DNA from: Lepidurus packardi
Taxonomy: Eukaryota; Arthropoda; Branchiopoda; Notostraca; Triopsidae
Assembly (NCBI GenBank): GCA_023053545.1
Contig: JAKZAN010000084.1
Location: 62,001 to 126,000 of the forward strand
Reading direction: 5' to 3'
Length of the DNA stretch: 64,000 bases
A program made the position numbers and the translations under genes. The number at the start of each line of letters is the position of its first letter. Within the stretch, counting starts at the first letter, position 1. Under the pieces are notes generated by a model, which made no database searches, was not told the origin of the DNA, and saw only the letters and a list, made by a program, of their open reading frames with translations. Positions 35,897 to 50,240 of the stretch are shown in pieces.

Positions 35897-37164
35897 TGAG
35901 GAATTCTGGGTGTCCGCGTATGTGTAAATAAATGTATATGTATATATATGTATATTGGATATTAAATGATTATTGAATAATAAAGGTGCAATAGTTGGAG
36001 GTTTATAAAGAGAAGAGGTAACATTCTAAATGAAGAGGAGAAAAATAGGGGGGGTTTTCCTTTCTGTCAATACCCCGAATATAATTATTCGTGTTTTTTT
36101 GTTTGTTCTTTCTATAACTTATACCTCTGGTTTTTTTATGACCCTAATCCTGCCCCCCCCCCCCCCGTGTTCCTTCCTTCTTCTTCTGGCAATAGGTACA
36201 GAATTACTCTTCAACTACTTATATTCCCTGACTCTTGGTTTATACTTTCTTCTCTCTGCATTGCTGATACGTATTCTATGATGTATGTGCATCTATATAT
36301 TGTGCATGTGTCTTTCGAATGCAGGCAGGGTGTTACATTTTTGGGTCTTGACTCCGAATATTTATACTAATCATTTACTATTTCAGCAACCTTTTACTCC
36401 AGTGCCCCTATCGTTCTCAGACATTGTCTCTACTTTTATATTTAGGGTATTTGCCTAATCAACTATCTTCGATGCCTTGAAGAATATGTTGTTGTCTTTT
36501 ATTCAGATAGTTTTTCGAATTCAGAATTCGTAACTTCATTATCGTATTTTCCTGATAACTACACATCAACACCCATCGCTGTTTACAGTAGTTCCATTAT
36601 ATGTGGCTGGCAGAGAGCTTGTGGTGTTCATCATTGCCTCGCATGAATCTGTCTTGAGCTGGGAGACACATTTTTCTAAAGGTTTCTGGTGGCAGGGACC
36701 GACAAGGGTGATAGGGGTATAATGGATAAAACTAGGCCAGTGCCACTAAATCAAATAAGGGTAATGGCCCAGGATCTGGAAATAGAAGAAGCAGCGAATG
36801 AGTTGTAGAATCCAATAAGAGTCATTGGCTATAGCAACACTATTCCAATGCCTATTTTATCAAACGATAACAAAAAACCCATACTTCTATTTTGTACTAT
36901 AGCCCCAAAACTATTCATTCATTACTTATGTTTCGCCATAAAAACACCCAGACAAGGATTGGACTATTTTATATGCATACCCATATATTTATATATACTC
37001 ATTTAACAGCGAAATAAACACCCCATCCATAAAAATGATAGAGCTGTTAGCTGCTCCTCGCGATTTAGAAGAGAACATTGCAATGTGTATGTGCCTATAA
37101 TCAATATTAATAAAAGCTATAATAGCTCTACCTCTTTAATAGCCATTGTTGAACACTTAAAACA
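35897..37164. other. Gene-free region with poly-C tract
   Basis: 1.27 kb between the divergent MAPK and midasin genes. Contains an uninterrupted C13-14 run near 36155-36168, a G6 near 36048 and alternating TA sequence at 35937-35955. I found no coding or RNA gene; it should contain the midasin promoter. Confidence 0.5.
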
Positions 37165-40100
37165 ATGAAAAGACCTGGCCCTACGACCATCACACAACAT
37201 CATTCTTCTGCATAACCTGTCTTCCAGGAGGCTCTCAACTCCTTCCTCCGCAGTCCCCCCTCTCATCATTACCTGGATTCCCCCGTCCTCCGATGGGACT
37301 CCTATCTACTCCGTCCCTTCATCCAATATCTTTCCCAACAACGTCTACTTCATCTTCAGACCAAGTCCCTACAGACTGCTCTCCAAATTGAGGAGTTCGC
37401 AGCCACGGCACTCTTCTACATTCCGTCACTCGTAGAAATCGGCAGCCAGGCATTCACTAACTTCTAGATGCCCTGCCTGCACAATATAAAAAATGGACAC
37501 GATCCCGCAAATCTCCATAACAATGTCTACGACGAGTTGCTTAATAGAAAACTTAAAATACTGAATGTGCTGATGATGTCAGGCAGTCCGCAAGAAGGAT
37601 TCTACTTTCCGGTTCAAGTGCTAGGAATCACGTAGTCGCCCAGATTGAACACAGCCATGCACCGAGTATATTGGGCCAACGTCCTAAAAGGACTTTCGCG
37701 AGGAGAAAGACAACTCGAGTATAATAAACTGACAGCAGGTATGGCACAAGAAGCTGTGGAGGATGCTGAGTCGTTCGCAGCTGTCCAGAATCTGAGAGAT
37801 TTTTTGTTCGAACTCCAGACTAACAAGCAGGCGATCCATAAACTGCGGGAAGAGCCGATATTCATAAATATCCGCGATCTGCCTCCGCCTACTGATTGTG
37901 CGAGAGTGGAAAGAGCCCGTGAGCTCCTCTACTGCCACCGGTTCGTGGTGATTAGGAGTCCAGAACAGTGCCTGCCTCCTGGACTACTTCGATAGTAATA
38001 GCAACGAGGTGCCCCTTTGTAAATATGGATTGACAAGTCCATCTAATACAACTCCCTGATCGGCAACTATGTCTGCACTGAGAGATTCGGGGAGTTCAAA
38101 TGGATGAAAGGACCACTAATGTACGCCCTCGAGCAGGGACTCGTCCTGATTCTTAACAACTTCCAACAGGCCAGCAACTAACTCGTTGTAGCCATCAAGA
38201 ACATCGTCAAAAATGGATACCTGTACATCCAGAACATCGATACAAAAGTATACGCGGAGGTAGGTTTCCGAATAATCGGACTCCTGACCCCGGAGAAAGG
38301 AGCCTCAGTGAAAGACATTCTCGGTGGAGTGGATGCAAACATCATCGTTGATGTCGAGGAAAGAGATCCTACACAGCTCTTTGAAACAGTAGTCACTAGA
38401 GAACAGTCACTTGAGTACATTCGGGAAATATTTACGAAGAACAGAGCTCTAGGGTATAACAAATTAGAAAAGTTGTGGAATAGGATCAAGCTGAGAAGAG
38501 CCCAGCTACTCGACAGGGAGGAGGAGTATAAGGTTAATAATATCTGGGAAGGACACCTCACAGAATCCTTCAAGTAACTGGTTGAAGAGGAACTTGAGGA
38601 GGTCAAGAATATCTATAAACCCAAAATCGTAGAGTTCCTTAAGTCTGCCAGACAGATTGAATTGGGAAGAGGGGTCATTCCCATCGTGCCTCAGAATCAT
38701 TCTTCCCAGTCTACTCCGTAACTCGTCCATACCCCATACTCCCTCAGGATTCTCGAGAAACTCCTGGTGAGCATCACCCTCAATGAGTCTGTGCTTTTAT
38801 CAAGCTAGACAGGCTGTGGTAAAACCACTCTAGTCCAGTACTTAGCAAGTCTTATGAACAAAAAGCTCTACGTCTTCAACATGAATCTGGGAAGTGACGT
38901 GAGTGACCTCGTCGGAGGATTTAGACCTATCGATGCCAAACTCATGCTTCGCAAGCTTTATCTTAAATTCGTGAAGCACTTCTTGAGAGTTCCTTCTGAC
39001 AAGGACAACTCACTATTTCTGCAAAGTTTGCAGAGGTTGTGTGATGAAGGCAACTACAAAAGACTGTTGGATTCGATGCTGGCCTCGATCGAGAAAATAC
39101 AGCCGCGTGTGACTGACCAGAAATAAAGTGACAAGTGGATTAAGCTCAAGGTTTCCTTGATGCGACTCCGGGAGAATGTGGACAAGCTCGAGAGCAACCT
39201 CGTGTTCAGCTTTGTCGAAGGAAACCTACTTAAATGCATCAAGGAAGGGAACTGGATACTGATCGATGAAATCAACTTGGCCGGCAACGAGATGCTACAG
39301 AAACTAGTCCCTCTAATATCAGGAAAAAGCATCACTCTATACGAGAAAGGTGACTTGAAGACAGTCACAAGACACGAGTCTTTCAGGATCTTCGGATGCA
39401 TGAACCCAGGGAATGACTTTGGTAAAAAGGCTCTCCCCAAGAATCTTGAAGAGAGATTTACAGTCCTCCATTTACCTGAACCCGACAGACATGATGTCGA
39501 ATTGCTGATTTCGAAAAAGTGTCCTAGTCTTCTTCCTAAAGTGAACGAGCTTGCTAACCTCTATTTTGAACTCAAGAAGAAGAAAACAGTATCTTTGAGA
39601 AACCTGGCTAGAGCCCTTAACTACATCAATCGCAACACTGAAGTCTATGGCCATCCTAGAGCAGTCTTCGATGGTCTGGTTTTAGGGTTCGGGGAGAAAA
39701 CATTATTGGAGCAAAAGTATAAGCCTAAATAACAACCCATTAAGAAGGTCGAAGGATACGTCGAAATCCTGGGATTCAATGTCAAAAAAGGTCAGTATAC
39801 ACCTTAATCCCACGAAATTACTGAGTTCAAGCTGACCAAGAAATTCGAAGAGCATCTTGGAGACCTACTGAGAGCTATTTCAGGTACAGAATTACCCGTG
39901 CTTCTAGAAGGACCTACCTCTGCTGGAAAGACGTCGATGATTAGATACATCGCCAATCTCTCGAACCATAAATGTCTGAGAATCAACAACCACGAGCATA
40001 CTGACGTTGAAGAGTATCTGGGAACTTACTATCCCAGCAAGTAAGGCAAGTTGGTTTTCAGAGAAGGTCCTCTAGTCCAGGCAGTGAGAAATGGATACTG

Positions 40101-43100
40101 GCTGATTCTGGACGAACTTAACCTAGCTCGATCCGAAATTCTGGAATGTCTGAACAGACTGCTGGACGACAATCGCGAGCTCTTCCTGCCCGACTCCCAA
40201 AAACATATAAAGCCTCATCCTGAATTCCGCATCTTCGCCACACAGAACCCCGCATCCTATTCTGGACGCAAGAATCTATCCAAAGCCTTCAGAAATAGAT
40301 TCGTGCAGATCGAGATGAACGAGATCACGACGGATGACACTATCCAGATCTTGAGACAAAGAGTGAGCTTGGTGGAACATAGCTAAGAAATCAGAAACTA
40401 CCTGCGTGTAGTGATTGATAGTCTGTCCCGCATGAGACTCCGTGAGAAGATCTTTATCAAGGACGCTACTCTCACTATCAGGGATCTGTTGAAGTGGACA
40501 CAACGCGAACTTAGCGCTATGGATCTTAAGCAGTTGTTCGCGATGGAGGGCTATTGCCTATTAGCTGAAAGACTTCGTACCAAAGAAGAGAAAGATGAGA
40601 TCAGAGCAATCCTGTGCCCTCAGAACGGACATCATTTTAATGAGTATAAACACTACCAAGACTATACGAACCAGGAGTTGTATGAGTACCTCCAAAGTCA
40701 AGATGTTAAGCTCAACGATAGTTTCAGGAGAATGTCTGCACTCACTCTTAAGGCCCAGAAAAACAATGAATTCGTCCTCTTAGTCGGAGAAACGGGATGC
40801 GGTAAGACGACTCTGGCTGAACTGTTGGCACAAAAATTAGATCGTAAATTCTTCAGTATCAATTGCCATAAACACACTGAAGCTTCTGATTTCCTGGGTT
40901 GTCTCAGACCCTGTAGCAATCCTGATAACGATCCCGAACGAAGACCGTTTGAATTCGTGGATGGAGTCTTATTGAAGGCGATGCAGGAAGGTGGAATCCT
41001 CCTTATTGATGAGATAAATACTGCAGAAGACTCAGTGCTAGAAAGGATGAATGAAGTTCTCGAAGGAGGATGTATAGGCGTCTAGAGAGGTGAGGGATGG
41101 GAAACTATCCATCCTGCACCAGGATTCTACATCATAGCAACCATGAACCCTTCTGGTGACTTCGGTAAAAAAGAACTCTCACCAGCACTGAGGAATAGGT
41201 TCACCTAAATCTGGGTGGAACCCGTGACTCACCCCGCCTATCTGGAGGCTGCTAAATCTAATCAGCAAGCTGTGAACGATGTCATTGATATGATTCGGGC
41301 TTATCTTCAGAAGTACCAACAACCAGAGGAAGACATCCCTCAAAGAATGTTTGATGTGCTGTATAAGTTTAACTGTCAGCTAGCCTCCAAGTATGGTCTC
41401 ACACGTAAACTGATCACGATGCGAGACGTGATGTGGGTCTTGGCTTTCCTGAGAAAATCTTTCAGTACTTATCCAGAAGTGCCAACTAAAACACGTTTTG
41501 GCTGGGCCTTATGGATTCTATTTGTTGAAGGAGCCGAGTTCTATGGCACGATTGAAGCATCAGCAGCAAAAAATGAATTGAAGCGATTGATATTCGAACA
41601 GACAGGCGTCGAGAACCTCGACAGTCTTCAAATTCTCTCTACTATGACTTAGTTCCCTTTGCTCATTCGATCAGATTTGCCCCTACAACTCATTCCTCTC
41701 CCTTCAGAAATTGCCCCCAAATGTATATTCTTCAACCCTCAGACTGAGTTATCAGACCTCCTTGGTCAATACTACCCAACCAACAAGTCTACATTTACGT
41801 GGCAGGACGGTCCTCTATTAGATGCAGTCAAAAAAGGAGTACCGGTATTCCTCGTAGACTTAAACCTGGCCCAACAACAAGTGGTCGAAGGTATCAATTC
41901 CTTATTTGATTACCGAGGAAGCATCTTCGTTGTGGACTTAGACCAGACGTTCCACAAACAACTGGGTTTCAGGCCTATTGTGGTATTGAAGACTAAAGTT
42001 GAGGGAGAACGTAAGATGTTGCCTAATAGTTTCATGAACAGGTTCGTCAAGCTTGCCCTTAAAGACTTCACTGCCATATAAAAAATTACATATCTTAAGG
42101 ACAAGTTCGCAAGCATATCCACAAATGCCCTTACTGAGATCTACGGAAAGCTGCAAATGTTTATTGAGTAATTGGAAAGCAAGGGAGAACTCCTCAAGAT
42201 ATCACGTCTTGAGATTTTCTGTCACGTGTTGTCTGCTACTTGCTGCTTAAAGAATTCTTTAAGACTGGCATTCCTAAAGCCTAATCCCTACTCGTTGGTG
42301 GTACAATAAGCTCTAAACAAAGTTTTCTAGTATTCCTCACTGCATCGAGAAGTTACTCATATTGAATAGATGGTGCTGCGGTAACTTCCTCTTCAGAGCA
42401 TCGACTATACTGTCAATACAAAAGAAGGAATACAGGAAGTTATAGATCTTCTGACTCTATGGAAGTATACTCCTTTTAGCATAACATTAAAAGGGCTCGA
42501 CTCTCGCTACAAAGAGACACTCGTTAAGGTTGTCAGTAGACTTGAGCGAAAAACCCTGATTGAGGTCCTGATCAGCAATAGTACAGACACTGCAGAACTT
42601 CTCGGAACATTCGAACAGGTTTCGGAGACTCGTCCATAATTCACATCCCACAATACTATGTCTGAGTAAGATCACAATATCTTTTTGAAGCAGTACATGA
42701 AGACAGATCTCAATGAGGAGGTGCAAGTATCTCAAGAACTAGTCTTCAAATATGTTTAGTCTCGGCTTGTGAGAACCCTTCGCTAACCTGAAGTTATTGT
42801 TCTTGTTGAAGTATTTAGTGACCATATGGTTGAGAGGCTTGAGAAAGGATTACCTGGCGTATATGGAAAATAAAAGAAGCTCTTCATCAGTTGCCAAGGA
42901 AGACAACTTGGAAACACAACTGAGACAGCTGAATTCACCTGTATGACAGAAACAGATGACAATACAGCAAGTAGCATTCCTGAAGTCAACACTCCAGTCG
43001 AACTGGTAAGCAAGTTGAGCAAATTAGTCCCGAAACCTGATTTGACCAATTTCTCAACCCTGACAACTCGTCTCTCTCTTTACAACGTCATAACTTGGCT

Positions 43101-46100
43101 GGACTCGACCTTGTAGACATTGAATCTCGAAGAAAAATCATTCAACCATGCTGCCAGGACTAGCGCTCTACGAGGCCTAAGTCAACAAAGTTCGCGCCGT
43201 CAAAGCCAAATCAATAGTGTATTATCGGCCCTTCGGCTAATCAGAGATGAAATTATCGACTCCGAAGAAGCCACCGGAACTGCATACCTTATAAAAAATA
43301 AAATAGAAGTCCGAATTAAAAACTGTCAGGAGGCTATTGAAGAGATAGTCTTGCGTTCTGTGGGGCTCATGAAGAATTTGCCTGCGCATCCTCATGGACA
43401 GCAATACGAGGGTTTGTACGGAAGTCTGGGACTTGCTGACGAAATGCCCAAGAGTATCGAATAGTTTAGACTGAACTGTCTGGTGCGTTGTCTGTTTGCT
43501 ATTCTCCCCCAAGACTTGGACCGTTCTTTCGAGGACTTCGATTCTCAAGATCATGCTTGGATCTCTAAGATTGTCTTCTCATTTAGGAGACTGTATCTGA
43601 TCGACCAGCAAGATTTCAGGGAATGGAGCTCCAAGATCTTGAAGATCATTAGGACTGACCAGAACCTGATGGTGAAGTTCCGAGAGGAAGTTACAAGAAT
43701 CGGAACCGCGAGTGAGATTGCCTCGGACGCCGAAATGGTAATGCGAGAAATGTTGAACGGTGAAGAGGTTGTCGCCAATATCCCCATTCTGACAACACCA
43801 AAGAACATCATGGAATACCTTAACAGCAAATTAGAATTCTTCTGGCCATTACTCTATACAGTGGATACCAAGCTACTCCCCCGCTTCAAGAATATCGTGC
43901 CTCCTCATGAACAATGCGTTGTGGAGTCTATTGAGAGTATTCTCAAGAACATCGACCTTGCTCACGTCGGTAAAACAGTGGCAGACCTGTCGATCAAGAA
44001 CTATCATGTCTTCTAGTTACTGCTAGAATAGATCAAATCGGTGGAATCTTTCCATAAGATCGACATGAGTGAGGCTATATCCTGGGTCAATTCTAAGATT
44101 CAACCAGGTATGTTGACAATAGACTAGGAAAACATAGAGTCCCTGGGTGCTGCTCTATACGAGATATTCAAACCTGTAGCTTGCCTGGAAGTCAACTTGA
44201 AGTTCCACTGCGACAACTAAATCAAATTCCGAGTGTTGCAGAAGTTCATAGAGGAATAGTCCAACTATTTGGAGACTTACTCAGCCATCAGTGCGAAAAG
44301 ATACTCGCCTTACTACCCGACCAGCAAGATCTAGTATCTTCGGAGATTGCTGGATAGCGAGATTGAAAAGATGAAGCTAGCCAGTAAGAATATAGTTTGC
44401 AGAGGTGGTTCCGATAACATTGCATCGCTCAGACAGTTCTATGAACTGCTTATAGGTGAGTGTCAGATTCTCGAGGAGCATGGTGACATTAAAAGGTTTT
44501 TCCGGAACTTCTACCCCACCTACTACTACCGTTTCAGGGACATTCTTTATCCCCTATTCGTAGCAATTCTGCTGAAGGAGCAGATCAGACAGAGTTCAGA
44601 GACTCGAAAAGAGGATTCACTCGTGATATTCAATCCGAACAGCAAAAGAAAAGGACTGAGAGAGTTGGTGGAGGAATTCACGAACAGAGAAGAAATCAAC
44701 AACTTCGACGAAGACAGAGCCAAGAGGCACATTCTGCTTCAGAAGAAGTTGCACAACATGATCATCGACGAGTATACCAAGTAAGGAGTCCAGAGACGCA
44801 AAGACCAGCAGGAAGAAGACTTCAGAGAAACCTTCGGTAAAAATGACGAGTCTGCTCTAGAGAACAATCTTGAGGATCCCTTAACCGATATCTACAAGAT
44901 ATTTAGAGCAACTCCTGCAGATACCTACACTTTTACACTCAGTGCTATTCCGCAGACTGACTCCCTTCAAAAGCTATTCATCTTGTCGGAAATCTTGACA
45001 AACACGCCCACTCCACAGACCATCAACATATACCAGCTGCCCAGCCGCCAGCATGCCATGACATTTGCTGCCCAGCTTTCCCAACAACTCTCTGCTATGG
45101 TTCCTCTGATCAAAGCCTATGACACTGAGGCTTCCAGAAGTATCTGCCTACTCATCAACACTTGTCTCGATATGAAGATATTCAAGACTGAAATCTATAA
45201 AGTCCTGACCACTTGTGAGAGCATTATTGACAAAATCATAGCACTAAATGGCACACTTCCCAAGGCTCTCCAGATCTCATGTGATGGACTCGTGCAAAAG
45301 ACTATCTAGCTACGGCGTATCGAGGCAAAGAACTGGCTCAAGATGCTCGCACTCAAATAATAAAAACTGGAAAAGACAGATATGGTGGAGTTTATACACT
45401 TCTGTCGGGATCTCTGGTAGTAGTTTGGGAACTGTAAGGACGGTAGAATGCTTTTCGAACTCTGTAACGTCTTTATGTCGAAATCAACACTTGGTGTTTT
45501 CCAGTTGAGACTGAGCTGCCTTGAATACGTGCTGTCCAAAATGGAGAAAGGGACTTATCTGGAGTAGGGATTCCGAGTAGTAGGATACTATAGGTACTTC
45601 GCAGACGAGTGGGAGGAAAGAGTAGGCGAGATCAAGAAGGAAATCACCAAATAAATCAAAGAGAAAATCGATCTCCAAGGTTGGAAGGGAGATAAGTATT
45701 CGATCTTCAAAGACACCACGGAGAGTTACCAGAAGAAAATCCATGCATTGCTCAAGAAATACGAGGATGAGCTCAAGGACATCGTACCAAACATCATTAC
45801 CAGCAAAAGAGCCAAGGATCTGGCGACCTCAATAGCCGGATTCGCAGACAAGTACCCCGACTATAGAGTAGAGCTCCCCACAGAATAGGAGCTCGCAAAA
45901 GCTAAAGAAGCAGAAGATGAAGAGTGTGGTAACCAGTATGAGGCGCAGATTAAGAGTATTTTCACAAGCATCGCGGATCTCAAAGAAACTTCGCACAACA
46001 ACCAATCAAGGTTGAATGTCGCTAGAGCTCATATGCGTGATTTAGAAGAAATCTTCCCTTATATCCCATCGGGATCCGAACATCATGTCCCTGCTTTCCT

Positions 46101-49071
46101 TGCCGTCTTCAGCCCTGAAATAGCAGCCAAGGCTGAAAAGCATTATTACGGCATCTGGGATAAGTTGTGCCAAAGAGTGCAGTCGGCCTGGTAGAGGTAG
46201 ACTGTGGAGAGAATGTGGAGTATTGTCGAGAACGGGTGGAAGACTATCAACAGTAAGTTCGAAGAGGTGCGTGTTGCCTGCGAGACTAAAGGTGTTGTTT
46301 TCAAACCTACTCATCAGTGGCGCGAGAAGTATATGTGGATTGAAAATGTGCTTGTTAATTATAATGGCTGGAGGATCGATAGTCCGGCTGAGGCACCTTT
46401 TGGCTCCCATCCATTCATCGTGAGGGAGATAAAGGCACTAAATGAAACCCTAGCTGCAGAGAAACTAAAACTCTCCCGATAGAATACCATCCATACGCTG
46501 AGCTTGGGTGAGGAGGAAGTAAGTGACTTCTACTCTCTTATAAAATTGGTTCACATCCTGTCTGCAATTGTGCTGAATCTTTCAAAGTCTGGTTTCTGTG
46601 TTAAGGATGAGGATCAGGGCGAACCCCAGTCTGGAGATGAGGAAGAAAAGCAAGGGATGGGGTTAGGAGAGGCTGACTGTGACAACGATGCTGAGAACAT
46701 CGGAGATGAAATAGAGTTCGAAGAACAGCTGCAAGGTCTAAAAGGTGAGAAGAAAAATGACCAACAAAATGATATGGATAACAAAGATAATGAGAAAGAC
46801 TTCGAAATGGAAGAAGACTTTGATGGCGAGATGCAGGAACTTCCTAAAAAAGAAGGCGAAGAAGAAGCCGAGAAGCCAGAAGGTGCTGACGAGAAATTTG
46901 ACTCAGTCGAAGGTAATGAGGATTTCGAAATGGACCGAGGACAGAATGAAGAAGAAGAAGATGAAGAAGGTGGAGACGGCAAGAAGAACAGGAAGGAGGA
47001 GGAACTGGACTTCAGAACTGATAAGAAGGGCGAAGAAGACAATATAACTGCCAAAGATGAAGACAAAAACAAAAAGGACAAGAGAAACGTCGATGAGTTC
47101 AAGGAACAGGGACAAGATGAAGAGGAAGAAGGAGAGGGGTAGGATGAAGACATGGAAGGCGGAGAGAAACTGGACCCTGAGCGTATGAAGCCAGAACAGG
47201 ATGACGATGAGTACGAAGAACGTGACTCCGGGGAGGTGTAGAATGGCTCAAATCCCAGTAAGAAAGATGAGGGATAAGAACTATCAATGGAGTCAGAGAA
47301 CTAAGAGAATCATAATTAAGAAGGAGACGAGATGGAAGTAGAGGAAAAGTCAGACCAGGAAGACAGAGATATGGATATCGAAGAATTGGAGGAGAGCCAT
47401 CACAAATAGGGCAGCAACGATGCAGAGAATGAGGAGAAATAGCCTGGAGAAGAAGACGAGAAGGATCCTAGACAGAAGCCGAAGCTTAAGGCTCCCAAAA
47501 AACAGAAGGAAGCTGCTTTTGGTACCGAAGGCCCAGAAGACAATCAACTCGTGAATGAAGACAATAAACCTGCCAACGGAGCAGAGGAAACTGAAAAGAA
47601 TGAAGACAAACAGCAAGGCCTGGAGGCAGACAAACAAAAGAGTTCTTTCTCTAAAGAGTTCCTCGAATCAGTCATATCAGCTGCGAACGAGGCAGACAAG
47701 GAGTAGCTGCGGAAAGATCTAAATGTCGTTGACGACTCGTTGGCAAAGCCAGTTGCTGAAGAAGACGAGAAGAAAAAAGAAGAATAGCCCGCAGCGGAAG
47801 AGGCAAATGACTTCGAGTATGGTTTAGCAGAACAATCTAATATCAAGACTAACTTGACTTCCAAGAAAGATAAAGATAAGAAAGAGCAGGAGATGGAAGT
47901 GGAGGACGAGGAAAAACCCGAATAGAAGGAGCCTCCCAAAGAGAGGAGGATGAATGAGACAAAGCCTCAGAATTTGGAGTAAAAGAAGAAGCCTGAGGAA
48001 CCCCAGCCAAGATCCCAGAGAAAAGATAAGAAAGGTCCCAAGGAGTTGCCGAAGATCGACGAAAAGCTAGAATAAAAGGATGAAGAAGACTCTGTAAAGG
48101 AAGAAGATAGTCCCGATGGCAGGATAAAGATAGAACGAGAAGAAATGGATGTTGAGTACATGGGCCCAGAGGCCAAGCTGGAAGACTATCAGAATATGGA
48201 ACCCTTGGAGAATCAAGATCACTTGTTCACTGTCAAAACAGTCGCTGAACAGTCTCTCTTCACATAGGCTGAACGTGCCTCTGGATTGCTCTACGAATAG
48301 CTAAAGGCTGTTTTAGAGCCACAGAAGATAGCTTCCTATCAGGGTGACTACAAGACTGGGAAGAAGCTCAACATGAAAAAGATCATCCCTTTCATTGCCT
48401 CAAACTATCGCAAAGATCGCATATGGTTAAGACGGGCAGAACCCACAGATCGTAACTATCAGGTGAATCTATGCATGGACGACACAAAATCGATGGGTAT
48501 CAACAACGTGGGCAACTAAGCTCTGAAGGGATTATTGGGACTAGGTTTGGCACTTTCGAAACTCTCAATCAACCTGTCCATCAGTCGCATGCGAGACACG
48601 ATGCAGGTGCTGCATCCATTCACAGAGCCGTTCTCAGAGGGAGCATGCAGAACGATCTCAGAACAGTTCAGCTTCTCTTACGACAGCACGAACAGCTACA
48701 ACCAAGTGATGTTCAGATTCATGTCTGAGAGTGTGAACTACTTCAAGACCCATGCTAGCAGCAGTGGAGACTCAGAACTCCACCAACTCTGCTTCATCCT
48801 ATCTGATGGACGATTCAACAAGCAAAGTGTGAGACCATTACTGGTGTAAGCCGAGCGACTAGGCCAGACCTACATTTTCATAATCATCGACAAGGAGTAG
48901 GACTCGATCCTGAGAATCGAGTCTCCTAGTCTGGACCCCGTGACGAAGAAGTTCACGATGCGCAAATACATGGATGACTTCCCTTTCGCTTACTACTTGA
49001 TCGTGAAGCGAGTGGAAGAGATGAGCGAGATCCTGGGGGAGGTACTGACACAGTACTTCGAACAGAGGTGA
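37165..49071 (+). CDS. MDN1: Midasin (Rea1/MDN1), ribosome-assembly AAA+ ATPase
   Basis: One uninterrupted frame of 11,907 nt (3,968 residues) with very many TAA/TAG Gln codons and no TGA until 49069. AAA1 lacks a Walker A. Walker A motifs are seen near residues 548 (TGCGKTT), 915 (SAGKTS) and 1206 (GETGCGKTT). Walker B/arginine-finger text recurs: LIDEINLAGNEM, LILDELNLARSEI, LLIDEINTAEDSV, NRFVQI. A degenerate AAA near 1500-1630 has 'FLVDLNLAQQQV' without a P-loop. A D/E/K-rich linker spans about 3150-3690. The C-terminal MIDAS domain contains 'CMDDTKSMG' (DxTxS instead of DxSxS) and 'FILSDGRF'. Family knowledge: midasin removes Ytm1 and Rsa4 from pre-60S particles in the nucleolus and nucleus. 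It is shorter than yeast Rea1 (4,910). Confidence 0.96.
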
Positions 49072-49352
49072 TGATGATGGATGATAGCCATGATTTATTG
49101 ATGATACACTATTATTTATGTAAAGAATATATAACCTGATATGTAGTCAGTTATTCTATATGCATCTCTGGGTTAGAATTTAGAGTAAAAAACTAGAGGA
49201 GTGTTTTGTACTATTTTTACTGATGAACATTTCCATCACTGGTATATTGGTTATTATTATTGGAATTATTTTAGAAGTGGTATATAGCATAGCGATCGGA
49301 ATACCCCTCCTCTATCTTTTCTACTTCAACTCATTGTATAACAATAGCTGGC

Positions 49353-50240
49353 ATGCTTTCCTTCAGGAACTCAATAGCCCGGGTCACCTCCACCCCAACA
49401 CTCACCAACACACTCGCTGCAACCTATGTTCGTCACCAAGAACTCCAGTAGATCCTAGATGAGTACAAGCACAAACAGGATTTGCTCAGCAAGATCAAAA
49501 TGTATGGAACCTACTTCAAACACCGCGGCACCCAAGGCATCAAGACCATGAGGCAGTAACTAATGGAGTATTGGAGACTCCGACGTATTCCCCACCCTGC
49601 CCCATCCCAGGTCACCCGCATGCATACGATCCGCAGAGATATCAATAAGTTGCTGCCTGTCTTCTTCATCTACATTATGCCGGCCAGCCCCTTGCTCTTC
49701 GCAGGCTACATCAAGTACTTCCCAGACTCACTACCTTCATGGTTTGAGGTCGATAAGGAATACGAGGAAAGACAGTAAACATACCGCAAGGCTCGTCTCG
49801 AGGCCACTAAAAGTTTAATTTCCAAACACCCCCACCTTCCCCGGTTGTCGACAATTGATAGCAACTAGACCTTGAGAGAACTGGCACGTGCCCTGACTGG
49901 CAAACACATCGATGGAACCAATATCCTGGCTCAAATTAAGAAAAGACCTGTAAGTTTCGACGACAGTGCAATGAGGAGTGTGTCGGCGATGCTGCTAAAA
50001 AAACAAATCCGTAAGTTCCTGAAGGAAGATCTGGCTTTGTCGAAGCTACACATTTCAGAGGACGAGAAGATAATGCTGCGACTGAAGGAGCAGTTAGATG
50101 AGCCGGAGAAAGCAGTAACTGGGGAGATCTAGGGATAATAGATTTAGGGAAATGAGCTTGAGAAGGAGCAAAGATCCTAGAAAGAGGGAGAGAAGAAGGA
50201 ACATGAGGCAGGAAAGGGGAAGTAGAAAAAGAAAGAGTGA
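49353..50240 (+). CDS. LETM1: LETM1/Mdm38-like mitochondrial inner-membrane protein
   Basis: Single exon, 295 residues. The N-terminus 'MLSFRNSIARVTSTPTLTNT' is a good mitochondrial presequence. The LETM1 core includes 'QQLMEYWRLRRIPH', 'IRRDINKLLPVFFIYIMPAS' and 'LFAGYIKYFPDSLPSWFE', the signature 'RRDxxKLxPfxxfxxxP...FPxxLPs.F'. Helices follow ('RELARALTGKHIDG', 'MLLKKQIRKFLKEDLAL'), then an E/K/Q-rich tail with several TAG/TAA codons to TGA. Family knowledge: LETM1 proteins support K+/H+ or Ca2+ exchange and ribosome binding at the inner membrane. It is short (animal LETM1 about 740) and lacks EF-hands. Start ATG is inside a TGA-free frame; the presequence supports it. Confidence 0.85.

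Noticed and set aside
36155..36168. Poly-C run as a telomere or telomere addition site
   Set aside because: A lone C13-14 run without C4A4/C4A2-type repeats; the chromosome continues on both sides with genes.
46614..47153. Long Ser-rich minus-strand ORF opposite midasin
   Set aside because: It is the antisense shadow of the D/E/K-rich midasin linker, and such frames are expected when only TGA stops translation.
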